Shown piece by piece: positions 8,508 to 17,354 of a DNA stretch of 64,000 nt (position 1 is its first letter; each line of letters begins with the position of its first letter). Both the position numbers and the translations under genes were made by a program. The notes beneath the pieces are model-generated. The model was not told where the DNA came from. It worked only from the letters and a program-made list of their open reading frames with translations, and ran no database searches. Source of the stretch: Lacrimispora saccharolytica (lineage in GTDB: Bacteria; Bacillota; Clostridia; Lachnospirales; Lachnospiraceae); assembly GCA_016899975.1 (NCBI GenBank), contig JACJJN010000004.1, forward strand, positions 1 through 64,000. Direction: 5' to 3'.

Positions 8508-9334
8508 AATGCTTCACCTGCCTTTTCCAATTCTGCCATTGCGACTTTATATTCTTCATCGTTCGGAGCTTTTCCGTGCCAGCCCGCCTGATCCTCCATA
8601 AAGGAAACTCCTTTTCCTTTCAGGGTTTTCGCGATGATCGCCACCGGCATACCTTTTACCGTATGAGCCTCATCAAACGCTGCTTTCAGCTGCTCGAAGT
8701 CATTTCCGTCGGCAACATTGATCACATGGAAATTGAAAGCTTCAAATTTTTTGTCGATCGGATACGGTGTGTTGACATCCCCCACACGTCCATCGATCTG
8801 AAGATCATTGTTATCCACGATCACAACCAGGTTATCCAGTTTTTTCGCGCCTGCGAACATTGCAGCCTCCCATACCTGGCCTTCCTGGATCTCACCGTCT
8901 CCCAGGAGTGTGTATACATGGAAATCTTTGTTCTGCAGTTTCGCGCCAAGCGCCATTCCTGCTGCCGCAGAGATTCCCTGTCCCAGAGAACCGCTGGACA
9001 TATCAACGCCCGGAATATGCTTCATATCCGGATGTCCCTGCAGATAAGAGCCCAGATGACGCAGAGTCAGCAGGTCTTCCTTCGGGAAGTAGCCTTTCTC
9101 CGCCAGTGTCGCATACAGACCCGGCGCTGTGTGTCCTTTGGACAGCACGAAACGGTCACGGTTGGGATCCTTCGGATTTTTCGGATCCACATTCATCTCT
9201 TCAAAATACAGATAGGTAAAAATTTCAGCCGCAGACAGAGATCCGCCCGGATGGCCGGCCTTTGCCGCGTGAACACCGCTTACGATACCCTTGCGGACCT
9301 CGTTTGCGGTTTTCTGAAGTTCTAAAATATTCAT
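8495..9334 (-). CDS. Transketolase, N-terminal subunit
   Basis: 279 residues with the diphosphate-binding half of transketolase. The motif GDGEIQEGQVWEA...NN near 147-175 is the thiamine-diphosphate/Mg site, and KAGHPGGSLSAAEI near 25 and LSKGHTAPGLYA near 65 carry the conserved His residues of the family. It lies 73 bases after the transaldolase-like gene and overlaps the C-subunit gene, so the three form a non-oxidative pentose-phosphate operon. AGGAGG lies just upstream of the ATG. Confidence 0.94.
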   Translation of the reverse strand: MNILELQKTANEVRKGIVSGVHAAKAGHPGGSLSAAEIFTYLYFEEMNVDPKNPKDPNRDRFVLSKGHTAPGLYATLAEKGYFPKEDLLTLRHLGSYLQGHPDMKHIPGVDMSSGSLGQGISAAAGMALGAKLQNKDFHVYTLLGDGEIQEGQVWEAAMFAGAKKLDNLVVIVDNNDLQIDGRVGDVNTPYPIDKKFEAFNFHVINVADGNDFEQLKAAFDEAHTVKGMPVAIIAKTLKGKGVSFMEDQAGWHGKAPNDEEYKVAMAELEKAGEALCQK

Positions 9335-9407
9335 AGTTTCCTCCTTCTTGACGCACTTGCTGCGTCATCCAGGTAGATTTGGAAGTTTACTTCCAAACTT
9401 TTCTCCT

Positions 9408-10064
9408 TTATTCTCCAAATACTGCCTTGTAATCTGCCTGGAATTTTGCGATTCCGGCATCGGTCAGCGGATGTTTGGTCATCTGCTCGATCACTGCGTA
9501 CGGAACGGTTGCAATATGAGCGCCCGCCAGAGCGCAATCTGTTACATGGATCGGATTACGAACGCTTGCTGCGATAATTTCTGTATCAATATCTCCGGCA
9601 ACCTCAAAAATCTCCGCAATCTCACGGATCAGGTCAACGCCGCGCACGCTGATATCATCCAGACGTCCCAGGAACGGAGACACATAAGTAGCGCCTGCGC
9701 GTGCCGCCAACAACGCCTGGTTTGCTGTGAAGATCAGAGTCACATTGGTCTTGATGCCCTCAGCGGACAGAACCTTGACTGCCTTCAGCCCTTCGACGGT
9801 CATAGGGATCTTTACTACCATATTCGGATGGATCTTTGCGATCTCACGGCCTTCTTTGATCATTCCCTCAGCATCCGTCGTGGTAGCCTTTACCTCGCCG
9901 CTGATCGGTCCGTCGACGATGGTTGTGATTTCTTTGATAACTTCCTCAAAGTTGCGTCCTTCCTTCGCGATCAGGGACGGATTGGTGGTAACCCCACAGA
10001 TCACTCCCATATCATTTGCCTTGCGGATATCCTCTACCTTTGCTGTGTCGATAAAAAATTTCAT
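9408..10064 (-). CDS. Transaldolase / fructose-6-phosphate aldolase family protein
   Basis: The ATG at 10064 ([13 protein letters not shown]) follows AAGGAGG at 8 bases; six upstream codons are dropped, leaving 218 residues. This is the short transaldolase subfamily (TalC/FSA, about 215-220 residues). GVTTNPSL lies at 24-31, the Schiff-base Lys in VVKIPMT at about residue 85, and F-L-G-R-L-D-D near 130. The family includes both fructose-6-phosphate aldolases and true transaldolases; the transketolase genes immediately downstream make transaldolase activity likely. It is the first gene after a strong promoter. Confidence 0.92.
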   Translation of the reverse strand: MKFFIDTAKVEDIRKANDMGVICGVTTNPSLIAKEGRNFEEVIKEITTIVDGPISGEVKATTTDAEGMIKEGREIAKIHPNMVVKIPMTVEGLKAVKVLSAEGIKTNVTLIFTANQALLAARAGATYVSPFLGRLDDISVRGVDLIREIAEIFEVAGDIDTEIIAASVRNPIHVTDCALAGAHIATVPYAVIEQMTKHPLTDAGIAKFQADYKAVFGE

Positions 10065-10138
10065 GATGTTCCTCCTTATCATAACCGTTTTTTTCAGCCG
10101 CCGGTCACTTAGTTGAACGGCTGTACTTTGTTACTATA

Positions 10139-10167
10139 AGTATAGGCATTTTTATGGGAATGGTCAA
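10139..10167 (-). promoter_or_regulatory. Sigma-A promoter of transaldolase-transketolase operon
   Basis: On the minus strand TTGACC (10162-10167) and TATACT (10139-10144) are 17 bases apart, about 75 bases before the transaldolase-like start. The surrounding 10.15-10.32 kb is rich in ATTAATAA-type inverted repeats that might be operators for the LacI regulator upstream, but no defined site can be picked. Confidence 0.75.
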
Positions 10168-10325
10168 GACAGGGTATTTTTATTAACAGTTTATTTCATT
10201 AATAATTCTTCACTTAATTAATAATCCTGTTCATTTTCCCTCTATTTTTCATCGGCATTCCGGTTCTTTCCAGGTTCCGCACAGTGATTTATCAAAATTA
10301 TTATTAATAATTTTTCGCAGCCCGA

Positions 10326-11462
10326 TTAATTTTCTTTCTTCGATTCATTTTCTTTTTTGTTCCGCCGTCTCTGGAGCTCGCCGGTCCGCACATAAGAAGT
10401 GCTGCGCCGGGCGATCAGCTTCGGTTCATACTCAATATGATACGTACTGATGGGTTCGCTGCCTTCATGGTACGTGCGCTGGGAATGAATCTTTTTGATG
10501 ATGATCTCACAGGCGTCCCGCCCTTTCAGCGACACAAAATGGTCGATGGTCGTCAGGGAGATCGCATGGAGGCTGGAATAAATGGTATTGTCACATCCCA
10601 GCACGGAAATCTCTCCGGGAATCCGGATCTTTTCTTCCAGCAGGGCGTCCATGATGCCGAAGGCGATCATATCGTTCATCCCCGCAATGGCTGTCAGTTC
10701 CCGGTCTTCCCGCAGCAGCTCCTTCGTCAGTGTGTAGCCCATCTTGTACTCGGAATCCATGCTGGGGATCCGGTTGTCCAGATCCTCCGCAGCCGCCTTG
10801 ACGATCACGCCGTCCCCGCAGCCCGCCTCGGAAAATTCCCGGACAAATCCCTCCACTCGCTTCAGCCTCTGTCCCTGCCGGGAGGTAAGCGGCGGCGACG
10901 CGAAAGCCACTTTCCGGTGGCCGTAGTCCAGCAGATGACGCGCCATCAGCCGCCCCGGCTTCGCATTGTTCAATTCTACCGCGTCAATTTCCAGCAGTTC
11001 TTCCCGGTTGTTGATGATAACCAGCGGGATCGCAGCCGCCAGCTCACTGACCCGTTCCCGGCAGCTGCCGCTGGGGTTGCAGGTATAGATGATGCCGAGC
11101 GGCTGTACACTTTTCATCATCCTGAGATAGTTTTCTTCGATCCGAAGATCCCTCTGGGTATTGCAGACAAAAACTCCGTACCCTTTTTCCTTTGCCACTT
11201 CCTCAATGCCCTGCAGCAGCATGACATAATAAGGATTGGTCAGCGTCGGGCAGAAGACTACGATCAGTTTCTGCCTGGTTTCCTTCCGGGTTTTCCTCTT
11301 AGGGACCTCGTACCCCAGCTCCCGCGCCGCTTCCTCCACCTTCCGGATAGTCTCTGCCCCGAAGGAGACATTCGCCTTCCGGTTGAGGATCATGGACACC
11401 GTTCCCTGGGAGACGCCTGCCGCCCTTGCCACATCCTCCGACGTCACTCGTTTCTTTCCCAT
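10326..11462 (-). CDS. LacI family transcriptional regulator
   Basis: 378 residues. The N-terminus has the LacI helix-turn-helix and hinge (SEDVARAAGVSQGTVSMILN near 8-27), followed by a periplasmic-binding-protein-like effector domain with the typical VVFCPTLTNPYYVMLLQGIEE strand near 69. The C-terminus ends in a Lys/Arg/Asn-rich tail. It is encoded on the same strand just upstream of the transaldolase/transketolase operon, so control of pentose or sugar use is a reasonable inference; the ligand is unknown. The start ATG at 11462 is preceded by GGAAAGAGGAAAAC. Confidence 0.9.
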   Translation of the reverse strand: MGKKRVTSEDVARAAGVSQGTVSMILNRKANVSFGAETIRKVEEAARELGYEVPKRKTRKETRQKLIVVFCPTLTNPYYVMLLQGIEEVAKEKGYGVFVCNTQRDLRIEENYLRMMKSVQPLGIIYTCNPSGSCRERVSELAAAIPLVIINNREELLEIDAVELNNAKPGRLMARHLLDYGHRKVAFASPPLTSRQGQRLKRVEGFVREFSEAGCGDGVIVKAAAEDLDNRIPSMDSEYKMGYTLTKELLREDRELTAIAGMNDMIAFGIMDALLEEKIRIPGEISVLGCDNTIYSSLHAISLTTIDHFVSLKGRDACEIIIKKIHSQRTYHEGSEPISTYHIEYEPKLIARRSTSYVRTGELQRRRNKKENESKKEN

Positions 11463-11494
11463 GTTTTCCTCTTTCCTGACGCACTTGCTATTTC

Positions 11495-11594
11495 GTAACA
11501 GTTCAGCCTTGCTGAACTGTTACATGCAAAATCCATTTAAAATCGCCTTCGGCGATGAGATTTTGCACTCCTGAATCACGTTCTTACGGTCTGC
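11495..11594. repeat. GTAAC/GTTCAGC repeat, copy 1 (right end missing)
   Basis: This 100-base stretch matches 20671-20770 with only four differences. It starts with GTAACAGTTCAGC, folds back at once (GCTGAACTGTTAC), and carries an inner CGCC-TTC-GGCG hairpin inside a larger CAAAATC...GATTTTG stem. Copy 2 continues to a complementary end; here the match stops just before the recR stop codon. It separates the LacI gene from recR. Confidence 0.85.
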
Positions 11595-11599
11595 CGCTG

Positions 11600-12196
11600 C
11601 TATAGCTCGGTACGTCCTTCCAACGCCCGAAGAAGCGTCACTTCATCGATATTTTCCAGGTCGCCCCCAACCGGAACGCCGCTGGCGATCCGTGTCACTC
11701 GGATACCGGTGGGCTTGATCAGTTTGCTGATATACATGGCGGTCGTCTCGCCCTCCAGGCTGGAATTGGTTGCCACGATCACTTCCTCCACATCCCCCTG
11801 AAGGCGCTGCATCAGCTCTTTCAGCCGGATATCGTCAGGACCGATCCCAAGCATCGGGGAGATCGCTCCGTGAAGCACATGGTACACACCCTCGTAACGC
11901 CCCGTTTTCTCATAGGCCGCCAGATCCTGGGTATGCTCCACTACCATGATCTGTTTCTGGTTCCGTTTCGCATCCCGGCAGATCGGGCACAGTTCACTGT
12001 CGGTCAGTGTCTGGCAGCATTTGCAGTAACGCACATGCTCTTTTGCCTCCATGATGGACGACGCAAGCTGCGCTGCCTGCTCCTTGGGCATACTCATGAT
12101 ATGAAACGCCAGCCGCTGCGCCGTCTTTGTGCCGATCCCCGGCAGGCGGGACAGCTGTTCGATCAGCTTGTTGATATATCCACTGTAATAATCCAT
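11600..12196 (-). CDS. recR: Recombination mediator RecR
   Basis: 198 residues, the normal RecR length. Domains in order: helix-hairpin-helix (LPGIGTKTAQRLAFHI near 18-33), a Cys4 zinc finger (C-x-x-C at 57-60 with C-P-I-C at 69-72), the Toprim domain (VVEHTQDLAAYEKTG) and a C-terminal Walker-like part. With RecO and RecF it loads RecA at gaps. Its ATG overlaps the ybaB stop codon (TGATGG), so translation is coupled. It is the last gene of the conserved dnaX-ybaB-recR cluster. Confidence 0.97.
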   Translation of the reverse strand: MDYYSGYINKLIEQLSRLPGIGTKTAQRLAFHIMSMPKEQAAQLASSIMEAKEHVRYCKCCQTLTDSELCPICRDAKRNQKQIMVVEHTQDLAAYEKTGRYEGVYHVLHGAISPMLGIGPDDIRLKELMQRLQGDVEEVIVATNSSLEGETTAMYISKLIKPTGIRVTRIASGVPVGGDLENIDEVTLLRALEGRTEL

Positions 12197-12546
12197 CAGA
12201 ACGGGAAGCCTCCGCCAAGTCCCATTCCGCCGGTCAGTTTGGACATCGCCGCGGAAGCCTCTTCCTCCACCTTGCGGAGCGCTTCGTTGGTCGCCGCCAT
12301 GATCAGGTCTTCCAGCATCTCGATATCATCCGGATCCACAACCTCTTCCTGGATCTTCACGGCGGTCACTACTTTCTTTCCGGAAATGGTCACTTCCACC
12401 GCGCCGCCGCCGGCTGACGCAGTAAACTCTTTTTCTTCCAGAGCTCTCTGGTTTTCTTCCATCTGCTTCTGCATCTTCTGAGCCTGCTTCATCAGATTGT
12501 TCATGTTTCCAGGCATTCCTCCCGGAAATCCTCCTCTTTTTGCCAT
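12196..12546 (-). CDS. YbaB/EbfC family nucleoid-associated protein
   Basis: The true start is the ATG at 12546 ([10 protein letters not shown]...), preceded by AGGAGG; the longer frame is an artefact. 116 residues with a Gly/Met-rich head, a coiled-coil-like stretch ([18 protein letters not shown]) and the conserved V-E-V-T-I-S-G-K-K core. It is a small dimeric DNA-binding protein, usually encoded between dnaX and recR as here. Confidence 0.95.
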   Translation of the reverse strand: MAKRGGFPGGMPGNMNNLMKQAQKMQKQMEENQRALEEKEFTASAGGGAVEVTISGKKVVTAVKIQEEVVDPDDIEMLEDLIMAATNEALRKVEEEASAAMSKLTGGMGLGGGFPF

Positions 12547-12562
12547 GGTTCTCTTCCTCCTG

Positions 12563-14200
12563 TTACTCAAATTCCTCCGGCTCGTCATCATCTTCATAAT
12601 CGATCGGCATATGAACCGTCTCCTCCAGCAGGCTGTCCACGGAAATCTCCGACAGCGCACTGTTTTTTTTCTGATCCGCCAGAATCATTTCAACTTCCAC
12701 GGTTTTTCCTGTGGTCTGCTCGATGATCTGCTGCAGTTCCTGCGCAGCCTCCGGGCGGTCCACATACATTGCTCCCAGACTGTCCTGAAATTCCACAAAC
12801 AGACGGGCGTCCCCCGTTTCTCCGTTGTATTTCGGGACAGACTTCTGGAGAAACTGCCGGAACATTCCGCTGGTCTGTCCGACGATCGCCTTCCACTGGG
12901 CACGGATCTTCTGGAGATCCTCCGGCGCGGCTTTTGTCGGCTTTACAGCGGGCGTAGCTTCCCCGGACGGGTAAATCCCCTGTGTTTCAGCCGCCTGCGC
13001 CGGTATCTGGCCGGGCACCGCAGCCTGAACTGCCTGTACAGGAATTCCCTGTTCCATCTTTTCTTCCAGGATCCTCAGCCGGTCCAGCACAGAATCCAGG
13101 TTTGTCTCCATCTGGGGACGGCAGAGTTTTACAAGCGCCACTTCCACCAGAACTCTTTTCTGCACCGCATACCGAAGCTGGCTGGATAATTCTGACAGAA
13201 TACGAATATAACGCATCAACGTCTCATCGTCAACCATTTTGCTCTCTTCCTGCAAAATCCGGTACTGTTCCGCCGACACGTCCAGCGCCTCTTCCTCCCC
13301 TTCCGAGTTTCCTACAAGAAGAAGATTTCTCAGGTACCAGGTGAAGTCCGTGACAAACTGACCCAGCTCCTTTCCCTGGATGATCAACTGCTCCAGCGTA
13401 TGAATGCTTCCGGAAACATCGCCTTTCAGGATACAGCGGAGCATGCGGCTGAAAATCTCCGTATCTACCGTTCCCAGCACTTCCAGCACTTTTTCATAGG
13501 TCAGCTTCTGGCCCAGATAAAAGGCAATGCACTGGTCCAGAAGACTCAGCGCGTCACGCATCGCCCCGTCCGCCGCTTTTGCGATATAACGGATCGCCTT
13601 GTCTTCCACTTCCACCTGCTCCGTCTCCATCAGTTCTTTCAGACGGGCGGCGATGGTGTCCACGGTAATCCTCTTGAAATCATATCGCTGGCAGCGTGAC
13701 AGAATCGTCACCGGAATCTTGTTGGCTTCCGTTGTCGCCAGAATAAAGATCACATAGGACGGCGGTTCCTCGAGCGTTTTCAGCAGTGCGTTGAATGCCC
13801 CTGTGGAAAGCATATGCACCTCATCGATAATGTAAACCTTAAACCTTCCCTGGGTGGGGCGGTAAGCCACCTCATCCCGGATCTCACGGATATTGTCGAC
13901 ACCGTTGTTGGATGCCGCGTCGATCTCGATGACATTGGTGGAGATCCCTGCCTGGATTGCCTTGCAGGACGCACATTCGTTACAGGGACTTCCGTCCACC
14001 GGATGTTCACAGTTCACGGCTTTTGCCAAAATTTTGGCAATCGTAGTCTTACCTGTCCCGCGTGTTCCGCAGAACAGGTAAGCATGTCCGAGCCTGTCGG
14101 CCTGAATCTGATTTTTCAGTGTTGTAACAATGTGATCCTGCCCTTTGACATCCGCAAAGGTGTCCGGCCGGAATTTCCGGTAAAGAGCAGTATAACTCAT
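12563..14200 (-). CDS. dnaX: DNA polymerase III subunits gamma/tau
   Basis: 545 residues. The AAA+ clamp-loader ATPase shows Walker [10 protein letters not shown] near 45-53, a four-Cys zinc module (C-x8-C-x2-C-x2-C near 64-79), Walker B D-E-V-H-M and sensor S-R-C. A long C-terminal tau-like region follows, ending in an acidic tail ([12 protein letters not shown]). It loads the sliding clamp at the replication fork. The gene starts the dnaX-ybaB-recR cluster and lies 45 bases downstream of the phosphofructokinase gene. The small cytoplasmic/SRP RNA that often precedes dnaX in Bacilli is not here but at 30.4 kb. Confidence 0.97.
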   Translation of the reverse strand: MSYTALYRKFRPDTFADVKGQDHIVTTLKNQIQADRLGHAYLFCGTRGTGKTTIAKILAKAVNCEHPVDGSPCNECASCKAIQAGISTNVIEIDAASNNGVDNIREIRDEVAYRPTQGRFKVYIIDEVHMLSTGAFNALLKTLEEPPSYVIFILATTEANKIPVTILSRCQRYDFKRITVDTIAARLKELMETEQVEVEDKAIRYIAKAADGAMRDALSLLDQCIAFYLGQKLTYEKVLEVLGTVDTEIFSRMLRCILKGDVSGSIHTLEQLIIQGKELGQFVTDFTWYLRNLLLVGNSEGEEEALDVSAEQYRILQEESKMVDDETLMRYIRILSELSSQLRYAVQKRVLVEVALVKLCRPQMETNLDSVLDRLRILEEKMEQGIPVQAVQAAVPGQIPAQAAETQGIYPSGEATPAVKPTKAAPEDLQKIRAQWKAIVGQTSGMFRQFLQKSVPKYNGETGDARLFVEFQDSLGAMYVDRPEAAQELQQIIEQTTGKTVEVEMILADQKKNSALSEISVDSLLEETVHMPIDYEDDDEPEEFE

Positions 14201-14245
14201 TCATTTCTCTCCTGATTCTTTTTTGCTTGCAACCGTTCCGCCGGC

Positions 14246-15325
14246 TCAGTCTCCGAAGCTGATGCCAATGCGTTTTGCATCCTGTACCACCTGGTCGTCC
14301 GGTGTAACGGTCTTTAACTTGCCTGCGCAGGATTCCAGCGGAACCTTCTTGATCTTTCCGTTGATGATTCCCACCATATATCCGAACTGGCCGTCCATGA
14401 TCAGCTGTGCCGCCTCGGAACCGATGCGTGTGGAAAGCACACGGTCATACGGACATGGGCTGCCGCCTCTCTGGGTATGTCCCGGAACGGTAACACGGAT
14501 CTCCATTCCTGTCTTCTCCTCGATCTCCTTGGCAATCTTGTAGGAAACCGACGGATACTTCTTGCTGTTCATCTCCATCTTCTTTTTCAGCTCTTTCTTC
14601 GGAAGGGCCGCGTCTTCCTTGGAGATAGCACCCTCGGCAACCGCCAGGATCGTAAATCCGCTTCCGTTTTGACGCCGTTTTTCGATGGCTGCCGCAACCT
14701 TATCGATATCATATGGAATTTCCGGGATCAGGATGACATCCGCACCGCTGGCAATGCCCGCGTACAGAGTCAGCCATCCCACCTTATGTCCCATAACTTC
14801 CACGATGAAAACCCTCTGATGGGAAGATGCTGTGGTGTGGATACAGTCGATGGCTTCCGTCGCGATATTTACCGCGCTGTAAAAGCCGAAAGTCATATCC
14901 GTGCCCCAGATATCATTATCAATGGTTTTCGGCAGATGAATGATATTCAGTCCTTCTTCTCTCAGAAGATTGGCAGTTTTCTGTGTTCCGTTTCCGCCAA
15001 GGATCACCAGACAGTCCAGACGGAGTTTATGGTAGGTCTGGGTCATCGCCTCTACCTTATTCAGTCCGTTCTCATCCGGAACACGCATCAGCTTGAACGG
15101 CTGGCGTGAAGTTCCAAGGATCGTGCCGCCTCTCGTCAGGATTCCGGAGAAATCCTTGGACGTCAGCATCCGGTAATCGCCGTAGATCAGACCTTTGTAA
15201 CCATTCATAAATCCGTACACTTCCAGATCCTTTACGTTATTGGACAGTCCTTTTACTACACCACGCATTGTCGCGTTCAATGCCTGGCAGTCGCCGCCGC
15301 TTGTCAGCAAACCAATTCTCAACAT
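14246..15325 (-). CDS. 6-phosphofructokinase (group III type)
   Basis: The ATG at 15325 (MLRIGLLTSGGDC...) is chosen because the N-terminal GGDC-x-x-LNA motif must lie next to the start; 359 residues result. Key sites: GGNGT near residue 103, where Gly rather than Asp suggests ATP rather than pyrophosphate as donor, and PKTIDND near 124 with the catalytic Asp. The combination of GGDC...LNA and PKTIDND places it with the mixed or group III enzymes rather than the classic Bacillus type, so donor preference should be tested. It catalyses the committed step of glycolysis. It has its own promoter upstream and dnaX behind it. Confidence 0.92.
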   Translation of the reverse strand: MLRIGLLTSGGDCQALNATMRGVVKGLSNNVKDLEVYGFMNGYKGLIYGDYRMLTSKDFSGILTRGGTILGTSRQPFKLMRVPDENGLNKVEAMTQTYHKLRLDCLVILGGNGTQKTANLLREEGLNIIHLPKTIDNDIWGTDMTFGFYSAVNIATEAIDCIHTTASSHQRVFIVEVMGHKVGWLTLYAGIASGADVILIPEIPYDIDKVAAAIEKRRQNGSGFTILAVAEGAISKEDAALPKKELKKKMEMNSKKYPSVSYKIAKEIEEKTGMEIRVTVPGHTQRGGSPCPYDRVLSTRIGSEAAQLIMDGQFGYMVGIINGKIKKVPLESCAGKLKTVTPDDQVVQDAKRIGISFGD

Positions 15326-15396
15326 ATGGCATTCCCATCCTTTGCTCTGTATTTTGGCAGATTTCAGTATCATCTTAGTTCTGCACAATTACTATT

Positions 15397-15425
15397 AGTA
15401 TACCTTATTTTTTTTTGCTTCACAA
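15397..15425 (-). promoter_or_regulatory. Sigma-A promoter of phosphofructokinase
   Basis: Minus strand TTGTGA (15420-15425) and TATACT (15397-15402), spacer 17 bases, about 70 bases upstream of the start codon. Confidence 0.7.
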
Positions 15426-15482
15426 TATGTTGAGCGTTTATTTCTTCAAAATTTGGGGGACTTTCGTTTCATTAAAGCGTAC

Positions 15483-15750
15483 GAAATCAGCCCGGGGGCA
15501 GGTGGCCTGCGTGTATGGCGGGCGGCTGAAAAAGTGTGGAAAATCTAAGCGTTCCAAAGTCCCTCCGGACGGGCACCGGAGCGATTCATCAGGAATGCCT
15601 GATGCATTCCCGATTCAGCGCTCCTCAGGCTCAGTGCGTGTGGCACTTCGCCTGACCCGTCCTCCGGGGCTTCGGAACGCCAAGATTTTCTCACACTTTT
15701 TCAGATGCCCGCCATACACGCAGACCACCTGCCCCGGGCGGATTTCTGGC
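15483..15750. repeat. Giant imperfect hairpin element A
   Basis: The left arm from GAAATCAGCCCGGG matches the complement of the right arm ending CCCGGGCGGATTTC over more than 100 bases, with a further inner hairpin (GGAGCGATTC...GATTCAGCGCTCC) at the tip. The whole segment can fold into one rod. It lies between the divergent phosphofructokinase and flavin-reductase promoters. No protein is encoded in it. Apart from this element and the promoter, the 620-base gap holds nothing recognisable. Confidence 0.85.
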
Positions 15751-15948
15751 TTTAGGCTCCGGAAGTCATAGGAGGTCACAATGCATCATAAGGCGTCGGG
15801 TGTGTAGCAAAACAGAAGTGTTGTTAAAACTCTTGACCGGTAGTAGCTACCGTCATGTATAATAATGTATAATATAAATATAATCGCATACCTATGGATA
15901 TCGTTCATACGTTATGCGCAGCACAGAAGTATGGAAAGGAGAAAGAAC

Positions 15949-16566
15949 ATGAATGTAATTCTGATCAACGGAAGTCCGAACAGCCACGGATGTACTTATA
16001 CTGCACTGGAAGAGGTGTCCAGAACGCTGCAGCAGGAAGGTATCGATACGGAGATTATCCATGTTGGGAATAAGGCAATCCGCGGTTGTATCGGATGCCG
16101 TAAATGTAAAACGACAGGACAGTGTGTGTTTGATGATCTGGTCAATGAGACTGCTCCGAAATTCCGTGACTGTGACGGTATTGTCATCGGTTCACCTGTC
16201 TATTTTGCTTCCGCCAACGGAACGTTGGTTTCCTTTATCGACCGCCTGTTTTACAGCTGTACGGCGGACAAGACCATGAAAGTGGGCGCTGCCGTTGTAA
16301 GCTGCCGCAGAGGCGGAAACACTGCTACGTTCGATGAGTTGAACAAATACTTTACCATCTCCGGAATGCCCGTGGCATCCAGCCAGTACTGGAACATGGT
16401 GCACGGAAATTCTCCGGAGGAGGTCCGCCAGGATCTGGAAGGTATGCAGACCATGCGGACCCTCGGAAAAAATATGGCGTTCCTGATCAAAAGTATCCGG
16501 CTTGGCAAAGAAGCCTATGGACTTCCGGAAAAAGAAGAACATGTATTCACAAACTTTATCCGCTGA
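15949..16566 (+). CDS. Flavodoxin-like NAD(P)H-dependent FMN reductase
   Basis: AAAGGAG precedes the ATG at 15949 (MNVILINGSPN), so the upstream in-frame codons are left out; 205 residues. It belongs to the NADPH-dependent FMN reductase/iron-sulfur flavoprotein-like group: the FMN phosphate loop N-G-S-P-N-S-H-G-C-T lies at 6-15, C-I-G-C-R-K-C near 47-53 is the Cys pattern common in this family, and G-S-P-V-Y-F near 80 is the second flavin loop. An extra C-terminal helix follows. The electron partner is unknown. It stands alone and ends at a bidirectional terminator. Confidence 0.87.
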   Translation: MNVILINGSPNSHGCTYTALEEVSRTLQQEGIDTEIIHVGNKAIRGCIGCRKCKTTGQCVFDDLVNETAPKFRDCDGIVIGSPVYFASANGTLVSFIDRLFYSCTADKTMKVGAAVVSCRRGGNTATFDELNKYFTISGMPVASSQYWNMVHGNSPEEVRQDLEGMQTMRTLGKNMAFLIKSIRLGKEAYGLPEKEEHVFTNFIR

Positions 16567-16618
16567 GCAATCTGGTACAGCGTTCTCTGAATACCTGCTG
16601 CACTCACGCAGAATACAC

Positions 16619-16660
16619 AGAACCCCCAAAAGCCAACGTCCGACTTTCCGGGGGTTCTTC
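16619..16660. terminator. Bidirectional terminator
   Basis: GAACCCCC and GGGGGTTC flank a 22-base loop, with TTCTTCCTTATT on the plus side. It lies between two convergent genes, the flavin reductase and the lipoprotein. Confidence 0.75.
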
Positions 16661-16661
16661 C

Positions 16662-17063
16662 TTATTGATTTTTCTGATTTTCTGTTCCGTTTGTCTTTTC
16701 GTTATTGGTGTTCGTGTTGTCCCGGTTGTTCTCTCCTGCGTCCATCCCATTCTGAACGCCGTCCACCACATCATTGGCGCCTCTCTGAACACCGTCGATC
16801 ACATCATCGGCGCCTTCCTGGATTCCATCCACCGTATCATTGGCTCCGTCCCTGACATCGTCTCCGAGATTTTCCATATCATCCCCAAGCGTATCGTTCT
16901 GATCCGTGTTGTTGTTCCGGTCTGTGCCATTTGTCACATCGTTGACTGTGTTATCTTTGTTGGAATTGTTCTGGTTATCCATATTGCTCTGTCCACATGC
17001 CGTCATCACCATCAAAACGGAAGCCATGATCATTCCAAGCAGCACTGTTTTTCTGTTTTTCAT
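16662..17063 (-). CDS. Small Asn/Asp-rich lipoprotein
   Basis: AAAGGAG lies 8 bases before the ATG at 17063 (an adjacent ATG at 17066 is equally possible). About 133 residues: a signal peptide with a lipobox-type end (V-M-T-A-C near residues 19-23), then a low-complexity chain of N, D, T and G with a repeated D-D-V-x-D-G-x-x-D-x-V-D-G-V/I-Q pattern near 65-110. This resembles small lipoproteins of unknown role common in Lachnospiraceae. It is expected on the outer face of the membrane. No enzymatic motif is seen. Confidence 0.72.
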   Translation of the reverse strand: MKNRKTVLLGMIMASVLMVMTACGQSNMDNQNNSNKDNTVNDVTNGTDRNNNTDQNDTLGDDMENLGDDVRDGANDTVDGIQEGADDVIDGVQRGANDVVDGVQNGMDAGENNRDNTNTNNEKTNGTENQKNQ

Positions 17064-17102
17064 CATTCCATCTCCTTTTCTGCTGTACTTGTTTTCGTAC
17101 TG

Positions 17103-17177
17103 GTACATCGAATACTAAATAACCGCTGCATTCCGCAGAATGCTTTTTCGGCGGCAGTTATTTAATATTCGATGTAC
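17103..17177. repeat. Long palindrome upstream of lipoprotein
   Basis: The ends GTACATCGAATACTAAATAAC and their near-complement pair over about 26 bases around a loop containing CGCAGAATGCTTTTTCG. The loop motif and CTAAATAAC also occur in the element at 18135-18324, so the two are related. Confidence 0.8.
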
Positions 17178-17241
17178 TACCTGTAGTATACGGAAAATCC
17201 AGTCGAATATACGCAGACGGACGGGTTCCAGAATATTCCTG

Positions 17242-17307
17242 AAAAAATAAAAATGCCTTAAACGCCGATTCTGCAGAATCATCTGCAAAACCAGACATTT
17301 AAGGCAT
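17242..17307 (-). terminator. Terminator of dapB
   Basis: On the minus strand ATGCCTTAAA pairs with TTTAAGGCAT around an inner TTCTGCAGAA hairpin, followed by TTTTTATTTTTTC. It lies about 45 bases past the dapB stop. Confidence 0.82.
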
Positions 17308-17354
17308 AGCTGCAACTCTTATTTTTTAACCTTTACGATATTTTATACCAATTT

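Noticed and set aside
10437-11498. 353-codon plus-strand frame
   Set aside because: Shadow of the LacI gene.
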